A stretch of 64,000 nt of DNA from Nonomuraea jabiensis (GCF_014204795.1 NZ_JACHMB010000001.1:6088501-6152500); one strand, 5' to 3'; counted from the stretch's first letter, positions 18,025 through 27,353 are shown. The notes: generated from the letters alone by a model not told the origin. Made by a program: numbers and translations.

Positions 18025-19662
18025 ATGACGAAGTTCGACTTCTGCCCGTGGCTGTACTGGGACCACGCGACCGAGGAGGACCGCCGCGCCCAGGAGAGCC
18101 ACCTGGAGGAGCTGCGGACCAGGTTCGACCTCAAGGCGGGCAAGGTGTTCGTCTCGCCGCTGGCGGCCGTGCACGCCGACCGCCTGCGCATGGGCGACCA
18201 CTGCTACATCGCGGCCCACGCGTACGTCACCCACGACGTCGTCATGGGCGACGACTGCACCGTCAACCCGTACGCCGTGGTGCGCGGGAACATCGTGCTC
18301 GGGAACGCCGTGCGGATCGGCGCGCACACGTCCCTGCTCGGCTTCAACCACGGCACCGCGCCCGACCGCCCGGTCTTCCGCCAGCCGACCACGTCGAAGG
18401 GCATCCGGATCGGCGACGACGTGTGGATCGGCTCGAACGTGGTCGTGCTCGACGGGGTGACGATCGGTGACCACGCCGTCGTCGGCGCGGGCGCGGTCGT
18501 CACCAAGGACGTGCCCGCCTGGGCCATGGTCGCGGGCAACCCGGCCCGCCGCATCCGCGACCGCCGGAGCCCAGCGGGCGGCGGGCCATCCGCGGCCGGC
18601 TCGGGGGGCGACCTGGAAGGGCTGCTCGCCGGGTTCGCCGCCCGCGCCAGGGAGCAGGCGCAGGACGTGCTGGGGCGCTGCTGGACGGGGGAGCGGTACG
18701 TGGACCGCCCGGATGCCCCGCCGACCGTGCGCGCCTGGTGCGACGCGGTGGAGATCGCCGACCTCCTCCTGGACGGCCCGCTCCCGACGCCGGCGCGGGA
18801 GGAGATCGTCGCGTTCCTGCGGGACCGCCAGGACCCGGCCACGGGCCTGGTCCCCGAGGTCGACGCCTCCGAGCCACCGTCGCTGGACGGGATCAGCGCC
18901 TATCACGTGCTCTGCGTCGGCTACGCCCTCGACCTGCTCGGCACCCGGTTCCGGCACCCGGTCCACGCCGTCGCGAACGTCGACTCGCAGCAGTTGATCG
19001 CCTCGCTCGACGCCCTCGACTGGGAGCGCAACGCCTGGACGGCGGGCTCGTGGGTGGACGCGTTCGGCACCGGTCTGCACCGCAACCTCGCCGACTTCGG
19101 CGTGCGCGGCGAGCTCGAGACCCTGTACGGGTGGCTGCTCACCCGCTGCAGCCAGGCCCACGGGATGTGGGGCGAGCCGGACCCGGACGCGGGCTGGCTG
19201 CAGGTGGTCAACGGGTTCTACCGGCTCACGCGGGGGACGTTCGCGCAGTTCGGGGTGCCGGTGCCGTACCCGGAGCGGGCCGTCGACACCGTGCTGGCCC
19301 AGGCCCGCGACCCGCGCTACTTCGGCCCGGACACCGGCAACGCCTGCAACGTGCTCGACGTCATCCACCCGCTGTGGCTGCTGGGCAGGCAGACCCGGCA
19401 CCGCCGCGAGGAGGGCGCGGCGTGGGCGAGGGAGCACCTCGTCCGGGCGGTCGGCGGCTGGCACGACGGGGCGGGCCTCAGCTTCGCCCTGACCCGGGGG
19501 AGCGGCGCGGCCCGCACGCCGGGGCTGCAGGGCACGGAGATGTGGCTGGCCATCATCTGGCTGCTCGCCGACTACCTCGGCGTCTCCGACGCGCTCGGCT
19601 ACCGCCCCCGGGGCATCCACCGCCCGGAGCCGGCGGCGCGCCTGCCCAGACCCGGCCGCTGA
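18025..19662 (+). CDS. acyltransferase fused to an unknown alpha-helical domain
   Basis: 545 aa. Residues 45-180 are a left-handed beta-helix acyltransferase of the maltose/galactoside O-acetyltransferase type: hexapeptide turns such as VVMGDDCTVNP, IRIGDDVWIGSN and VTIGDHAVVGAGAVVTKDVP, ending in the family's AGNPARRIR. After a Gly/Ser/Pro linker (about 185-200) comes a roughly 345-residue helical region with repeated W/Y-rich segments (GISAYHVLCVGYALDLLG, TAGSWVDAFGTGL, GTEMWLAIIWLLADYLG), resembling an alpha/alpha toroid of the prenyltransferase or glycosidase kind; I do not recognise the family. This fusion is unusual. It is probably co-transcribed with GH2. The final 64 bases overlap the 3' end of the convergent GDSL gene. 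Confidence 0.8.
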   Translation: MTKFDFCPWLYWDHATEEDRRAQESHLEELRTRFDLKAGKVFVSPLAAVHADRLRMGDHCYIAAHAYVTHDVVMGDDCTVNPYAVVRGNIVLGNAVRIGAHTSLLGFNHGTAPDRPVFRQPTTSKGIRIGDDVWIGSNVVVLDGVTIGDHAVVGAGAVVTKDVPAWAMVAGNPARRIRDRRSPAGGGPSAAGSGGDLEGLLAGFAARAREQAQDVLGRCWTGERYVDRPDAPPTVRAWCDAVEIADLLLDGPLPTPAREEIVAFLRDRQDPATGLVPEVDASEPPSLDGISAYHVLCVGYALDLLGTRFRHPVHAVANVDSQQLIASLDALDWERNAWTAGSWVDAFGTGLHRNLADFGVRGELETLYGWLLTRCSQAHGMWGEPDPDAGWLQVVNGFYRLTRGTFAQFGVPVPYPERAVDTVLAQARDPRYFGPDTGNACNVLDVIHPLWLLGRQTRHRREEGAAWAREHLVRAVGGWHDGAGLSFALTRGSGAARTPGLQGTEMWLAIIWLLADYLGVSDALGYRPRGIHRPEPAARLPRPGR

Positions 19663-20774
19663 CCGGCCGCGCCGAGCAGCACGCGCGGTTCGAGCGCGGC
19701 GGCCATCGCCCGGTGGCCCGCCGCGCTCGGATGCAGGTGGTCGCCGCAGTCGTAGCGGGGCAGCAGGCGGCGAGGGGCGGCGGGGTCACGCAGCGCCGCG
19801 TCGAAGTCGGCCAGCCCGTCGAACACGCCGCCGTCCCGTACGAACGCGTTCACCGCCTCCCGAGCCCGCTCGCCCCCGGCCGTGTGGTACTCCGCGCCCG
19901 CGAACGGCGGGAGCGTGCCGCCGATCACGGCCACCCCGGCGGCGTGCGCCCGCTCGACGATGCGCCGGTAGGCGGCGACCAGCGGCTCCGCCCGCGCCCC
20001 CGCCCCGAGGTCGTTGACGCCCGCCAGCAGGATCACGGCGCCGATGCCCGGCTTGGCCAGCACCTCGGCCGCCAGCCGCTCCTCGGCGTGGCGGCCCGTC
20101 CCGGCGGCCAGCACCCGGCCGCCGGACACGCCCTCGTTCACCACGGCGAGCGGCCACGACTCCAGCAGGGCCCGGTCGGCGAGGAGGTCCGGCCAGCCGT
20201 GACCGGTCTCGGAGCCGACCCCGGTCGTGATCGAGTCCCCGAGCACCGCCACGGCCGACACCGGCTCGGGCGCGGTGACGATCAACGCGTCCAGCCAGTG
20301 CCAGACCGCCACCCCCTCGACGTACGCGGCCCCGCTCTCGTCGGCGGCGTGGTCGCCAGGCAGCGACCGGTAGGCCGGGTCGTCCGGCGGGGCCGTGGCC
20401 CGGTTGCGGCCGGTCAGGACGCCGCCGTCGCCCCGCAGGTGCAGGCTGACGGCCAGGCGCTGCCGCGGCGCCACCAGGCCGGGCAGCGGGTCCCCGAGCG
20501 CGGTCGCGCCCGGGGCCAGCGTCGCCTCCGGCCGCCCGCCGAACGTCACCCTCCGGTTCGACCCCGGCACCAGTGCCGCCCCGGAGCGCGGGACGCCCAC
20601 GCGGACGTGCCCGAACGTCACCGGCCGGTCCCCGAGCGCGTTGGTCAGCCGCACCCGCAGGCCAGTCCCGCCCGCGCCGGTCCGCACCAGGTTGCGCACC
20701 GTGAGATCGCGCAGCCCGGCCCCCGCCCGCTCGGCGGCGGCCGCCCACGTGGTCACCGGGCGGCCTTGCGTCAT
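19599..20774 (-). CDS. SGNH/GDSL-family esterase
   Basis: About 391 aa. An N-terminal beta-sandwich of about 150 residues is followed by an SGNH hydrolase domain: block I AVLGDSITTG (nucleophile Ser181), block II NEGVSGGR, block III AGVND, block V DHLHPSAAG with the catalytic Asp and His. This layout resembles rhamnogalacturonan or xylan acetylesterases, which remove O-acetyl groups from pectin; the substrate here is inferred from the neighbours. No signal peptide. The ATG at 20774 overlaps the GH78 stop (ATGA), so I prefer it over upstream starts in the same frame. The C-terminal tail of about 20 residues is Arg/Gly-rich and overlaps the convergent gene. Confidence 0.85.
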   Translation of the reverse strand: MTQGRPVTTWAAAAERAGAGLRDLTVRNLVRTGAGGTGLRVRLTNALGDRPVTFGHVRVGVPRSGAALVPGSNRRVTFGGRPEATLAPGATALGDPLPGLVAPRQRLAVSLHLRGDGGVLTGRNRATAPPDDPAYRSLPGDHAADESGAAYVEGVAVWHWLDALIVTAPEPVSAVAVLGDSITTGVGSETGHGWPDLLADRALLESWPLAVVNEGVSGGRVLAAGTGRHAEERLAAEVLAKPGIGAVILLAGVNDLGAGARAEPLVAAYRRIVERAHAAGVAVIGGTLPPFAGAEYHTAGGERAREAVNAFVRDGGVFDGLADFDAALRDPAAPRRLLPRYDCGDHLHPSAAGHRAMAAALEPRVLLGAAGQRPGLGRRAAGSGRWMPRGR

Positions 20775-23545
20775 CGCTCCCACGCCGCGGTGAACTCGTA
20801 GCGGCCGGACGCGACCCGGCACACCAGCGCCTCGCCGTCGATTTCACCGGTCACGGGCGCCACCCGGCACACCAGTGCCTCGCCGCTGACCTCGCCGGTT
20901 ACGGGCGCCACCCGGCACACCAGTGCCTCGCCGTCCCCCTCACCGGTCACGGGAGTGCCGGACTCGCGGACCGACGCCGGATCGGTGGTCGGCACGTACA
21001 CCGTGGCCTCGGCCCCGGGCGGGATGCGGACCTCCAGCCGGAGCGTGTTCCCGTCCACCTCCCACCGGCTGGCCAGCCGCCCCAGCGGCGTGTCGTACGA
21101 GGCCGCGGCCCACCGGAGCCGCCCGCCGGGCAGCGGCCGGACGACCGGGCGGCGGAACCCGACGGACCCCTCCTCCTGCCCGATCCCCGCGACCCCGCCG
21201 TACAGCCAGGCCCCGACGGACCCCAGCGCGTAGTGGTTGAAGGAGTTCATGGCGACGGGGCCGAAGCCGCCCTCCTCCGTCCACCCGTCCCACCGCTCCC
21301 AGATCGTGGTCGCGCCCCGCTTGATCGAGTACCCCCACGACGGGTAGCGGTCGTCGTGCAGCAGCGAGTAGGCCAGGTCGTGGTGGCCGTGCGCGGACAG
21401 GACCGGGCCGAGCAGCCCCACCCCGGCGAAGCCGGTGGTCAGGCGTCGCCCACGCCGTTCGAGGTCGGCGACCAGGTGCCCGACGGCCGCGGGGACGAGG
21501 GGCTCGGGGATCAGGCCGTGCGCGAGGGCCAGCAGGTAGCCCGTCTGCGTGTCGCCCGTGACGCGGCCGTCCGCCGAGACGAAGGCCCGGACGAAGGCGT
21601 CCCCGATCCTCGCACGCAGCCCGGCGTAATGGGAGGAAGCGGCCACGTCGCCCACCACGGCGGCGGCCTTCGAGGTCAGCTCCGCGCTCAGCGCGAAGTA
21701 CGCGGTGGCCATCACCTCGCGCGAGGTCCGCACGCCGGCCTGCAACCAGTCGCCGTAGTGGCTGCCGGTCCGGTTGCGCCAGATCAGGTCGGGGTTGTGG
21801 CGTTCGACGTGGTCCACCCAGCGCCGCATGCTGGGCAGGCTGTCGCGTAGCACCCGCTCGTCCCCGTACACGCGGTACAGGTGCCACGGGACGACGGTGG
21901 CGGCGTCGCCCCAGCCGGGCGTGCCGTGCCGCTCGGTCATCACGTGCGGGACCACGTCCGGCACCGCGCCCTCGTCGGTCTGCGCGCACCGCAGGTCCGC
22001 CAGCCAGCCGGTGAAGAACGCGGCCACGTCGGCGTTGTAGCAGGCGGTCGGCAGGAACACCTGCGCGTCGGCGGTCCATCCGAGGCGTTCGTCGCGTTGC
22101 GGGCAGTCGGTCGGCACGGAGACGAAGTTGCCGCGCTGGCTCCAGCGGATGTTGCTCATCAGCCGCCGCACCATGTCGTCCGAGCAGGAGAACTCGCCCG
22201 CGACCGGCGTGTCGGAGTGCAGCACCCGCCCCACGACCTCGACGTCCGCGTGCCCGCTGACCTCGACGTACCGGAAGCCGTGCACGGTGAAGCGCGGCTC
22301 GAACGTCTCCACCGGCGCCCCGGCCGCCACATAGTGGTCGGTGGCCTCGGCCGAGCGCAGGTTGGCGGTGTAGAGGCCGCCGTCGTCGTCCAGCGCCTCG
22401 CCGTGGCGCAGCGTGACCCGGGCGCCCTCCGGGGCGCCGCGCAGCACCAGGCGGACCCGGCCGGCGATGTTCTGGCCCAGGTCGACGATGGTACGGCCGC
22501 CGACCGGCCGGACGGCCACCGGGACGAGGTCCTGGGTGACGCGGACGGGCTCGGCGGCGGACGGGACGAGGACGTCGTGCGCGGTGTCCACGACCCCGGC
22601 GGGGGCCCAGGAGGTGTCGTCGAAACCGGGCAGGTCCCAGCCGGGCTGTTCGAGGCGGGCGTCGTACCACTCGCCCATGAGCAGGTCGGCGTGGCGCAGC
22701 GGCCCGGTGCTCTCCCGCCAGCGCCCGTCGGTGCCGACGACCGTACGGGAGCCGTTCTCGTGCTCGGCGACGAGCTGGACCAGCAGCTGCGGGCGCCGGC
22801 CGTACCGCTGCGCCTGCTGCCGCATGTCCCAGCCGAGGCTGCCGGACCACCAGCCGTCCGCGAGGATCGCCCCCACGCAGACGGGACCGTCGCCGGCCAG
22901 GTCCGTGACGTCGTACACCTGGTACGGCACGCGCTGCCGGTAGTCGGTCCAGCCCGGCGTCAGCTCGCCGTCGCCGACCCGGTGGCCGTTGACGCGCAGC
23001 TCGTACAGCCCCCGGGCGCTGCACGCGATCCGCACGGCGGTCGCCGGGGGCAGGTCGAGCACGCGCCGGAAGTACCGGGGCGCGGGCAGGCCCGCGGTGC
23101 GGGCGGAACGCGGCTCGCCCTCGTCGGTGGGCGGCTCGAACGGCGGCTCGGTCTCGGGATCGTGACCGATCCACGCCGCCACCCACTCGTCCTGGTGCAT
23201 CACCCCGGTGTCGAACCACGACTCCGCCGCCCCGCCCGGCCCCGTCTCGATCCGGGTCTCGACCTTCCAGGTGTAGCGCGTGAACGACGCCAGCGGCGCG
23301 CCACCGTAGTCGGCGCTGACGTCCTGGCCCTCCACCCAGCCGCTGTCCCACACCAGCGCGCCACGCGCGTGGACCCGGATCCGGTACGCCTCCTGCGCGT
23401 CGCCGCGCCGGTCCGAGGCCAGCCGCCAGCTCAGCCGGGGCACGGGCGTGCCGATGCCGAGCGGGGTGGCGCGGTGCTCACAGCGCAGGTCGTACGGCCG
23501 CAGCGCCGCGCCGGCGGGCACCTCGGGCAGAGACCAGTTCACCAT
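20771..23545 (-). CDS. GH78 alpha-L-rhamnosidase (copy 2)
   Basis: About 924 aa, no signal peptide. The GH78 signature DCPQRDERLGWTADAQVF, with its acidic general-acid candidates, lies in the (alpha/alpha)6 domain; N-terminal Ig-like and beta-sandwich domains precede it (RYFRRVLDLP, LRVNGHRVGDGELTPGWTDY in part). The ATG at 23545 has AAGGAG five bases upstream and overlaps the preceding gene by seven bases. Near the C terminus a 16-residue unit ending in EALVCRVA is present three times, encoded by a 48-bp tandem repeat, extending the final beta-sandwich. It would remove alpha-L-rhamnose from imported oligosaccharides together with the GH127-like protein and the esterase of the same operon. 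Confidence 0.92.
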   Translation of the reverse strand: MVNWSLPEVPAGAALRPYDLRCEHRATPLGIGTPVPRLSWRLASDRRGDAQEAYRIRVHARGALVWDSGWVEGQDVSADYGGAPLASFTRYTWKVETRIETGPGGAAESWFDTGVMHQDEWVAAWIGHDPETEPPFEPPTDEGEPRSARTAGLPAPRYFRRVLDLPPATAVRIACSARGLYELRVNGHRVGDGELTPGWTDYRQRVPYQVYDVTDLAGDGPVCVGAILADGWWSGSLGWDMRQQAQRYGRRPQLLVQLVAEHENGSRTVVGTDGRWRESTGPLRHADLLMGEWYDARLEQPGWDLPGFDDTSWAPAGVVDTAHDVLVPSAAEPVRVTQDLVPVAVRPVGGRTIVDLGQNIAGRVRLVLRGAPEGARVTLRHGEALDDDGGLYTANLRSAEATDHYVAAGAPVETFEPRFTVHGFRYVEVSGHADVEVVGRVLHSDTPVAGEFSCSDDMVRRLMSNIRWSQRGNFVSVPTDCPQRDERLGWTADAQVFLPTACYNADVAAFFTGWLADLRCAQTDEGAVPDVVPHVMTERHGTPGWGDAATVVPWHLYRVYGDERVLRDSLPSMRRWVDHVERHNPDLIWRNRTGSHYGDWLQAGVRTSREVMATAYFALSAELTSKAAAVVGDVAASSHYAGLRARIGDAFVRAFVSADGRVTGDTQTGYLLALAHGLIPEPLVPAAVGHLVADLERRGRRLTTGFAGVGLLGPVLSAHGHHDLAYSLLHDDRYPSWGYSIKRGATTIWERWDGWTEEGGFGPVAMNSFNHYALGSVGAWLYGGVAGIGQEEGSVGFRRPVVRPLPGGRLRWAAASYDTPLGRLASRWEVDGNTLRLEVRIPPGAEATVYVPTTDPASVRESGTPVTGEGDGEALVCRVAPVTGEVSGEALVCRVAPVTGEIDGEALVCRVASGRYEFTAAWER
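20814..20957. repeat. 48-bp x 3 in-frame tandem repeat in GH78 copy 2
   Basis: Three 48-bp copies (20814-20861, 20862-20909, 20910-20957) differ at a few bases and add three 16-residue units before the final beta-strand of the rhamnosidase. The length, a multiple of three, keeps the frame. Confidence 0.92.
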
Positions 23546-25245
23546 TCCCACTCCTTCGCCGGCCGGGCCGGCGTGTAGTCGCGCCGGGGCGCGGTCGGAT
23601 GGATCTTGCGCCCGCTGTACATCGGCCGGGCGGTCCCCTCCGGGCTGATGCCGATCACGTCGTCACCCCGCCAGCGCACGCGGTACTCCCGTCCCGCCGC
23701 CACCTCGGTGGTCGCCGTCTCCGGCACGGGGAACGTGACCGTGACGCGCTCGCCCCGCCGAGGCGCGGGGATCGACAGGTAGCCGTCCGCCGCCCACGCC
23801 CCGGCCTGGGTCCCGTCGAAGCCCCCGCTCTCCCGGGCGACGCGCACCTTGGCGTACCCGGCCCAGTCGGGCACCCGCACCCGCAGCTCGCGCAGGTCCT
23901 CGTGGACGTCCAGGTCGACGCGGCCCTCGTGGGGGAGGTGGCTGAGCACGGTGACCTGCCGGGTGGCCCGGGTGAGGAGCAGGTTGACCCGGACGGCGCG
24001 GGGATCGGCGGTGACGATCGAGTTCCAGCCCCAGAACAGGCCGCGCACCCCCGAGCCGACGCAGCACGCCTGCACGTCGGCCGTGTGCCCGCGGCCCAGC
24101 TCCACGTCGCAGACGTAGTCGTTGGGGGCGCCGTACCCGGCGAAGGCCCCGCGTACCCGCTCGCCCACCCGCACGTGGGTGACCCAGCCCGGCTCGTCCC
24201 CCGACGCGTCGGGCGCGGACTCCACCCAGCTCAGGTCCAGGAGCTGCGACTCCACGAGGTGGTTGCGCAGGAACCGCTCCACCACGCCCCAGTACGCGGT
24301 GTGCCCCGACCCGGCCAGCGTGGTCCCGGTGCCGATCAGGTCCACCAGGGAGCAGCTCTCGTGCTCGTAGCGCTGGTCGGCCAGGTCGCCGGGCGTCCAG
24401 CCGAACGCGGTGGCCTGCCCGAGGGCCCAGTCGTAGGAGCGGCGGACGTACGCGGTCAGCTCGTGGTCGCCGACGTGGCGGGCGTAGCGGGCGAGCCCTT
24501 CGAGCGTGCCGAGCCGGGTGTGGAAGTGGGCGCTGCGGTACGCGCGGGCGGGGTTGAAGGAGCCGTCCTCGTTGAAGACGCCGCTCTTGTGCACGATCAG
24601 CCGGGCGAACCAGGCGCACAGCTCCAGCGCGTCCTCGTTGCCCGTCGCCTGGTGGTAGCGCAGCAGCGGCATGACGAGCCGGCCGCTGAACGAGGCCGGG
24701 TCGGGGGCGAGGTGCAGCGCGATCGCGTTCGGCGAGGGCCAGCCGCCGGGGGTGTACTCGGAGGCGGGGTAGAACCACACGTCCCGCTCCTTGATCGCGA
24801 TCCGCTTGAGCGCGGCCACGTGCCGGTCGGCCAGCCTTCTGGCCTCGGGGTCGCCGTCGGAGACGTACCAGGTGGTGAGCGACAGCAGGACCGCCCGCTG
24901 GTCGATGAGGTTGGCGTTCGCAGGCCAGCCCACCTCGGGGCGGGCCAGGCGGTAGCTCAGCCCGTCGTCGCCGAAGAAGCCGATCAGCCGCCGCCTCAAC
25001 CCCTCCTCCACCTCCCGCCAGGTGTCCTTGCCGGTCATGTGGCGGGCGAGCACGCAGGCGTCGAGGAGCCGTCCGTGGCTGGAGCCGTAGTCCCAGTCGC
25101 CGTGCCGCAGCGCCGCGGGGCGGGCCAGGAGGTCGGCGCTGAAGTACGGGATGCCGTCCATGTCCTGGTCGGGCAGTCCGGCCACCGCGTTCATCGCCAG
25201 CTCGGCCCGTTCTTCCAGCAGCACCGTGTCGGGGATTTGGGGCAT
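23539..25245 (-). CDS. divergent GH127-like protein, predicted Zn/Cys glycosidase
   Basis: About 568 aa, no signal peptide. The first two thirds look like an (alpha/alpha) barrel (DWDYGSSHGRLLDACVLARH in part, HTRLGTLEGLARYARHVG), then beta-sandwich domains. I did not recognise it by overall sequence, but it has Glu296-x-Cys298 (HESCS) and a Cys394-Cys395 pair (QACCVGSG), the same arrangement as the Zn-binding Glu and three Cys of GH127 beta-L-arabinofuranosidases, in which one Cys is the nucleophile. I infer a remote GH127-superfamily enzyme. The ATG at 25245 with AAGGGA five bases upstream begins the coding part; upstream codons of the open frame overlap the promoter. First gene of the operon with GH78 copy 2 and the GDSL esterase. 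Confidence 0.75.
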   Translation of the reverse strand: MPQIPDTVLLEERAELAMNAVAGLPDQDMDGIPYFSADLLARPAALRHGDWDYGSSHGRLLDACVLARHMTGKDTWREVEEGLRRRLIGFFGDDGLSYRLARPEVGWPANANLIDQRAVLLSLTTWYVSDGDPEARRLADRHVAALKRIAIKERDVWFYPASEYTPGGWPSPNAIALHLAPDPASFSGRLVMPLLRYHQATGNEDALELCAWFARLIVHKSGVFNEDGSFNPARAYRSAHFHTRLGTLEGLARYARHVGDHELTAYVRRSYDWALGQATAFGWTPGDLADQRYEHESCSLVDLIGTGTTLAGSGHTAYWGVVERFLRNHLVESQLLDLSWVESAPDASGDEPGWVTHVRVGERVRGAFAGYGAPNDYVCDVELGRGHTADVQACCVGSGVRGLFWGWNSIVTADPRAVRVNLLLTRATRQVTVLSHLPHEGRVDLDVHEDLRELRVRVPDWAGYAKVRVARESGGFDGTQAGAWAADGYLSIPAPRRGERVTVTFPVPETATTEVAAGREYRVRWRGDDVIGISPEGTARPMYSGRKIHPTAPRRDYTPARPAKEWEW

Positions 25246-25263
25246 GGGCGTCCCTTCGCATAG

Positions 25264-25293
25264 ATATTCAAGCATGCATAGACGTCCCCTCAA
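25264..25293 (-). promoter_or_regulatory. candidate promoter of the GH127-like/GH78/GDSL operon
   Basis: Minus strand TTGAGG (25293-25288) and GAATAT (25269-25264), 18 bp apart. The spacer holds GACGTCTA, which recurs at the same place in front of the CE8 gene. The TTGAATATCTATG word over the -10 box resembles words at other promoters of the locus. The predicted leader is very short (about 12 bases), which lowers confidence. Confidence 0.35.
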
Positions 25294-25394
25294 GCCTCCT
25301 TCGTCCCTCCCGCCCCGTCAAGGTGCCGGTTGTGGTCCCTTCTCGCGCCCCTCCCGAAGGACGGCAATCCGGTCGGCGGGTGCCCGGATGCACG

Positions 25395-25419
25395 GCCGAT
25401 ATGGGCATAAATATTCGGC
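25395..25419. promoter_or_regulatory. inverted repeat upstream of GH127
   Basis: GCCGATAT (25395-25402) and ATATTCGGC (25411-25419) form an inverted repeat with a one-base bulge and an 8-bp A+T-rich spacer, about 30 bp before the GH127 start. A plausible operator. The remaining part of the 203-bp divergent interval 25246-25448 is G+C-rich and shows nothing recognisable. Confidence 0.4.
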
Positions 25420-25448
25420 TCTTGTTGGATATATGGACCTGAGGCAGG

Positions 25449-27329
25449 ATGAGCAGCATGAGCGATGATCGGATGTCTTCGGTCGTACGGCCCGGCCCCG
25501 ACGCGGCGGTGACCCTGCGCCCCCTGGCGGGCGCCCGGGTCGAGGGCGGGTTCTGGGGCGCGCGGCAGCGGGTCAACCGCGAGGTCACGATCCCGCTGGG
25601 CGGCGAGCGGGTGCGCGAGTCCGGCGCGTTCGACAACCTCAGGCTGGCGGGCCCGCATCGCGGCAAGGTGTTCGCCGACTCCGACGTCTACAAGTGGCTG
25701 GAGGCGCTCGCCTGGGAGCGCGGCCGGGCCGACGACGACGACCTCGCGCGGCCGTACAAGGAGGCGTCCGAGCTGGTCGCGGCCGCCCAGTGCGACGACG
25801 GCTACCTGCACACCCACACTCAGCTCACCGGCGCCGGGCGCTACTCCGACCTGGCCTCCAGCCACGAGCTCTACTGCGCGGGCCACCTCATGCAGGCGGC
25901 GGTGGCGGGCAGCCGGGCGGTCGGCGACCGTACGCTGCTGGGGGTCGCCACCCGGTTCGCCGACCACCTGGCGGCGGCGCTGGCCCCGCACGCGCTCGAC
26001 GGCCATCCCGAGGTCGAGATGGGCCTGGCCGAGCTGCACCGGGAGACCGGCACGCGCGCGTACCTGGACCTCGCCGCGCGCCAGGTCACCGCCCGCGGCC
26101 ACGCGCTCATCCCGCTCAAGGGCCACCACGGGCCCGGCTACCGGCAGGACCGGGTGCCGGTGCGCGAGGCCGTCACGGTCGAGGGGCACGCGGTGCGCGC
26201 CATGTACCTGGCCGCCGGGGCGGCCGACGTCGCCGTGGAGACCTCCGACCTCGAACTGCTCGCCGCCCTGGAGCGGCAGTGGCAGGACATGGTGGCGACC
26301 AAGACGTACCTGACCGGCGGCCTCGGCTCGAACTGGTACGGCGAGGCGTTCGGCGGCCACCACGAGCTGGCCCCGGACACCGCCTACTGCGAGACCTGCG
26401 CGGCCATCGGCAGCGTCCAGTGGTCGTGGCGGATGCTGCTGGCCACCGGCGCGCCCGGGTTCGCGGACCTGATCGAGCGCACGCTCTACAACGCCGTCCT
26501 GCCCGGCGTCTCGCTCGGCGGCGACCGCTTCTTCTACGTCAACGCGCTGCGCGTGCGCGCCGGCGCCGACCCCGACGACCTGCGCTCGCCGGCGCGCGGC
26601 CGCCAGGACTGGTACGGCACCGCCTGCTGCCCGCCCAACGTGATGCGCCTGCTCTCCTCCCTCGACCACTACCTCGCCACCGGGGACGGCGACGGCGTCC
26701 AGCTCCACCTGTACGCGCCCGGCACCGTGCGGGCAGGCTTCGTGGTGCTGGAGGTGGCGACCGGCTACCCGTGGAGCGGCCGGATCGAGATCACCGTCAG
26801 GGAGACCCCCGACCGGCCGTGGACGCTCTCGGCCCGCATCCCCGCCTGGGCCGACGCCGCCGGCGTGGACGACCGGCCGGCCGAGCCCGGCACCTACCAC
26901 CGCGTCCGCAGGACCTGGCGGCCCGGCGACCGGATCGTGCTCGACCTCGGGATCCGGCCCCGGCTGACGGTGGCCGTGCCCCGGCTGGACGTGGCCCGCG
27001 GCCAGGTGGCCGTCGAGCGCGGCCCGCTCGTCTACTGCCTGGAGCAGGCCGACCACCCCGGGGTCATCGTGGACGACCTGTGCGTGGCGGGCGCGGACCT
27101 CCGCGACGGGACCGCCGTCACCGGCCTGCCCGCCGAGGTGGTGCCGGTCATCGCGCGCGGCCGGGCCCACGTGCACCGGGAGGAGGACGGCGGCTTCCCC
27201 TACCGCACCGCCGCCGCCCCCCGCGAACCGGAGCACGCGGGCCCGGTCGACCTCACGTTCGTGCCGTACTACGCGTGGGCCAACCGGGGAGCGGGGCCGA
27301 TGACGGTCTGGGCGCCGATGCACGGCTGA
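25449..27329 (+). CDS. GH127 beta-L-arabinofuranosidase
   Basis: 626 aa, matching the GH127 (DUF1680) length and order: an opening GARVEGGFWGARQRVN segment, an (alpha/alpha)6 barrel with NWYGEAFGGHHE, then two beta-sandwiches. The Zn site and catalytic residues are intact: Glu315 and Cys317 (CETCAAIG) and Cys393-Cys394 (GTACCPPN). The enzyme releases beta-L-arabinofuranose from arabinan, rhamnogalacturonan II or hydroxyproline-linked arabinosides. No signal peptide, so it should act in the cytoplasm on imported oligosaccharides. Monocistronic, divergent from the GH127-like operon, convergent with the long minus-strand operon 24 bp downstream. Confidence 0.95.
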   Translation: MSSMSDDRMSSVVRPGPDAAVTLRPLAGARVEGGFWGARQRVNREVTIPLGGERVRESGAFDNLRLAGPHRGKVFADSDVYKWLEALAWERGRADDDDLARPYKEASELVAAAQCDDGYLHTHTQLTGAGRYSDLASSHELYCAGHLMQAAVAGSRAVGDRTLLGVATRFADHLAAALAPHALDGHPEVEMGLAELHRETGTRAYLDLAARQVTARGHALIPLKGHHGPGYRQDRVPVREAVTVEGHAVRAMYLAAGAADVAVETSDLELLAALERQWQDMVATKTYLTGGLGSNWYGEAFGGHHELAPDTAYCETCAAIGSVQWSWRMLLATGAPGFADLIERTLYNAVLPGVSLGGDRFFYVNALRVRAGADPDDLRSPARGRQDWYGTACCPPNVMRLLSSLDHYLATGDGDGVQLHLYAPGTVRAGFVVLEVATGYPWSGRIEITVRETPDRPWTLSARIPAWADAAGVDDRPAEPGTYHRVRRTWRPGDRIVLDLGIRPRLTVAVPRLDVARGQVAVERGPLVYCLEQADHPGVIVDDLCVAGADLRDGTAVTGLPAEVVPVIARGRAHVHREEDGGFPYRTAAAPREPEHAGPVDLTFVPYYAWANRGAGPMTVWAPMHG

Positions 27330-27353
27330 CCGCCGCCCGCGCCCAGGCGGGTC
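27327..27353. terminator. possible bidirectional terminator between GH127 and GH28
   Basis: The short convergent gap and its edges contain a G+C-rich hairpin (CCCGC at 27336-27340 pairing with GCGGG at 27347-27351, extendable with bulges). There is no U tract, as is usual in actinobacteria. Weak evidence. Confidence 0.3.

Noticed and set aside
14902..19620. 1572-codon minus-strand frame opposite GH2 and the fusion gene
   Set aside because: Antisense shadow without domains; GH2 catalytic motifs are on the plus strand.
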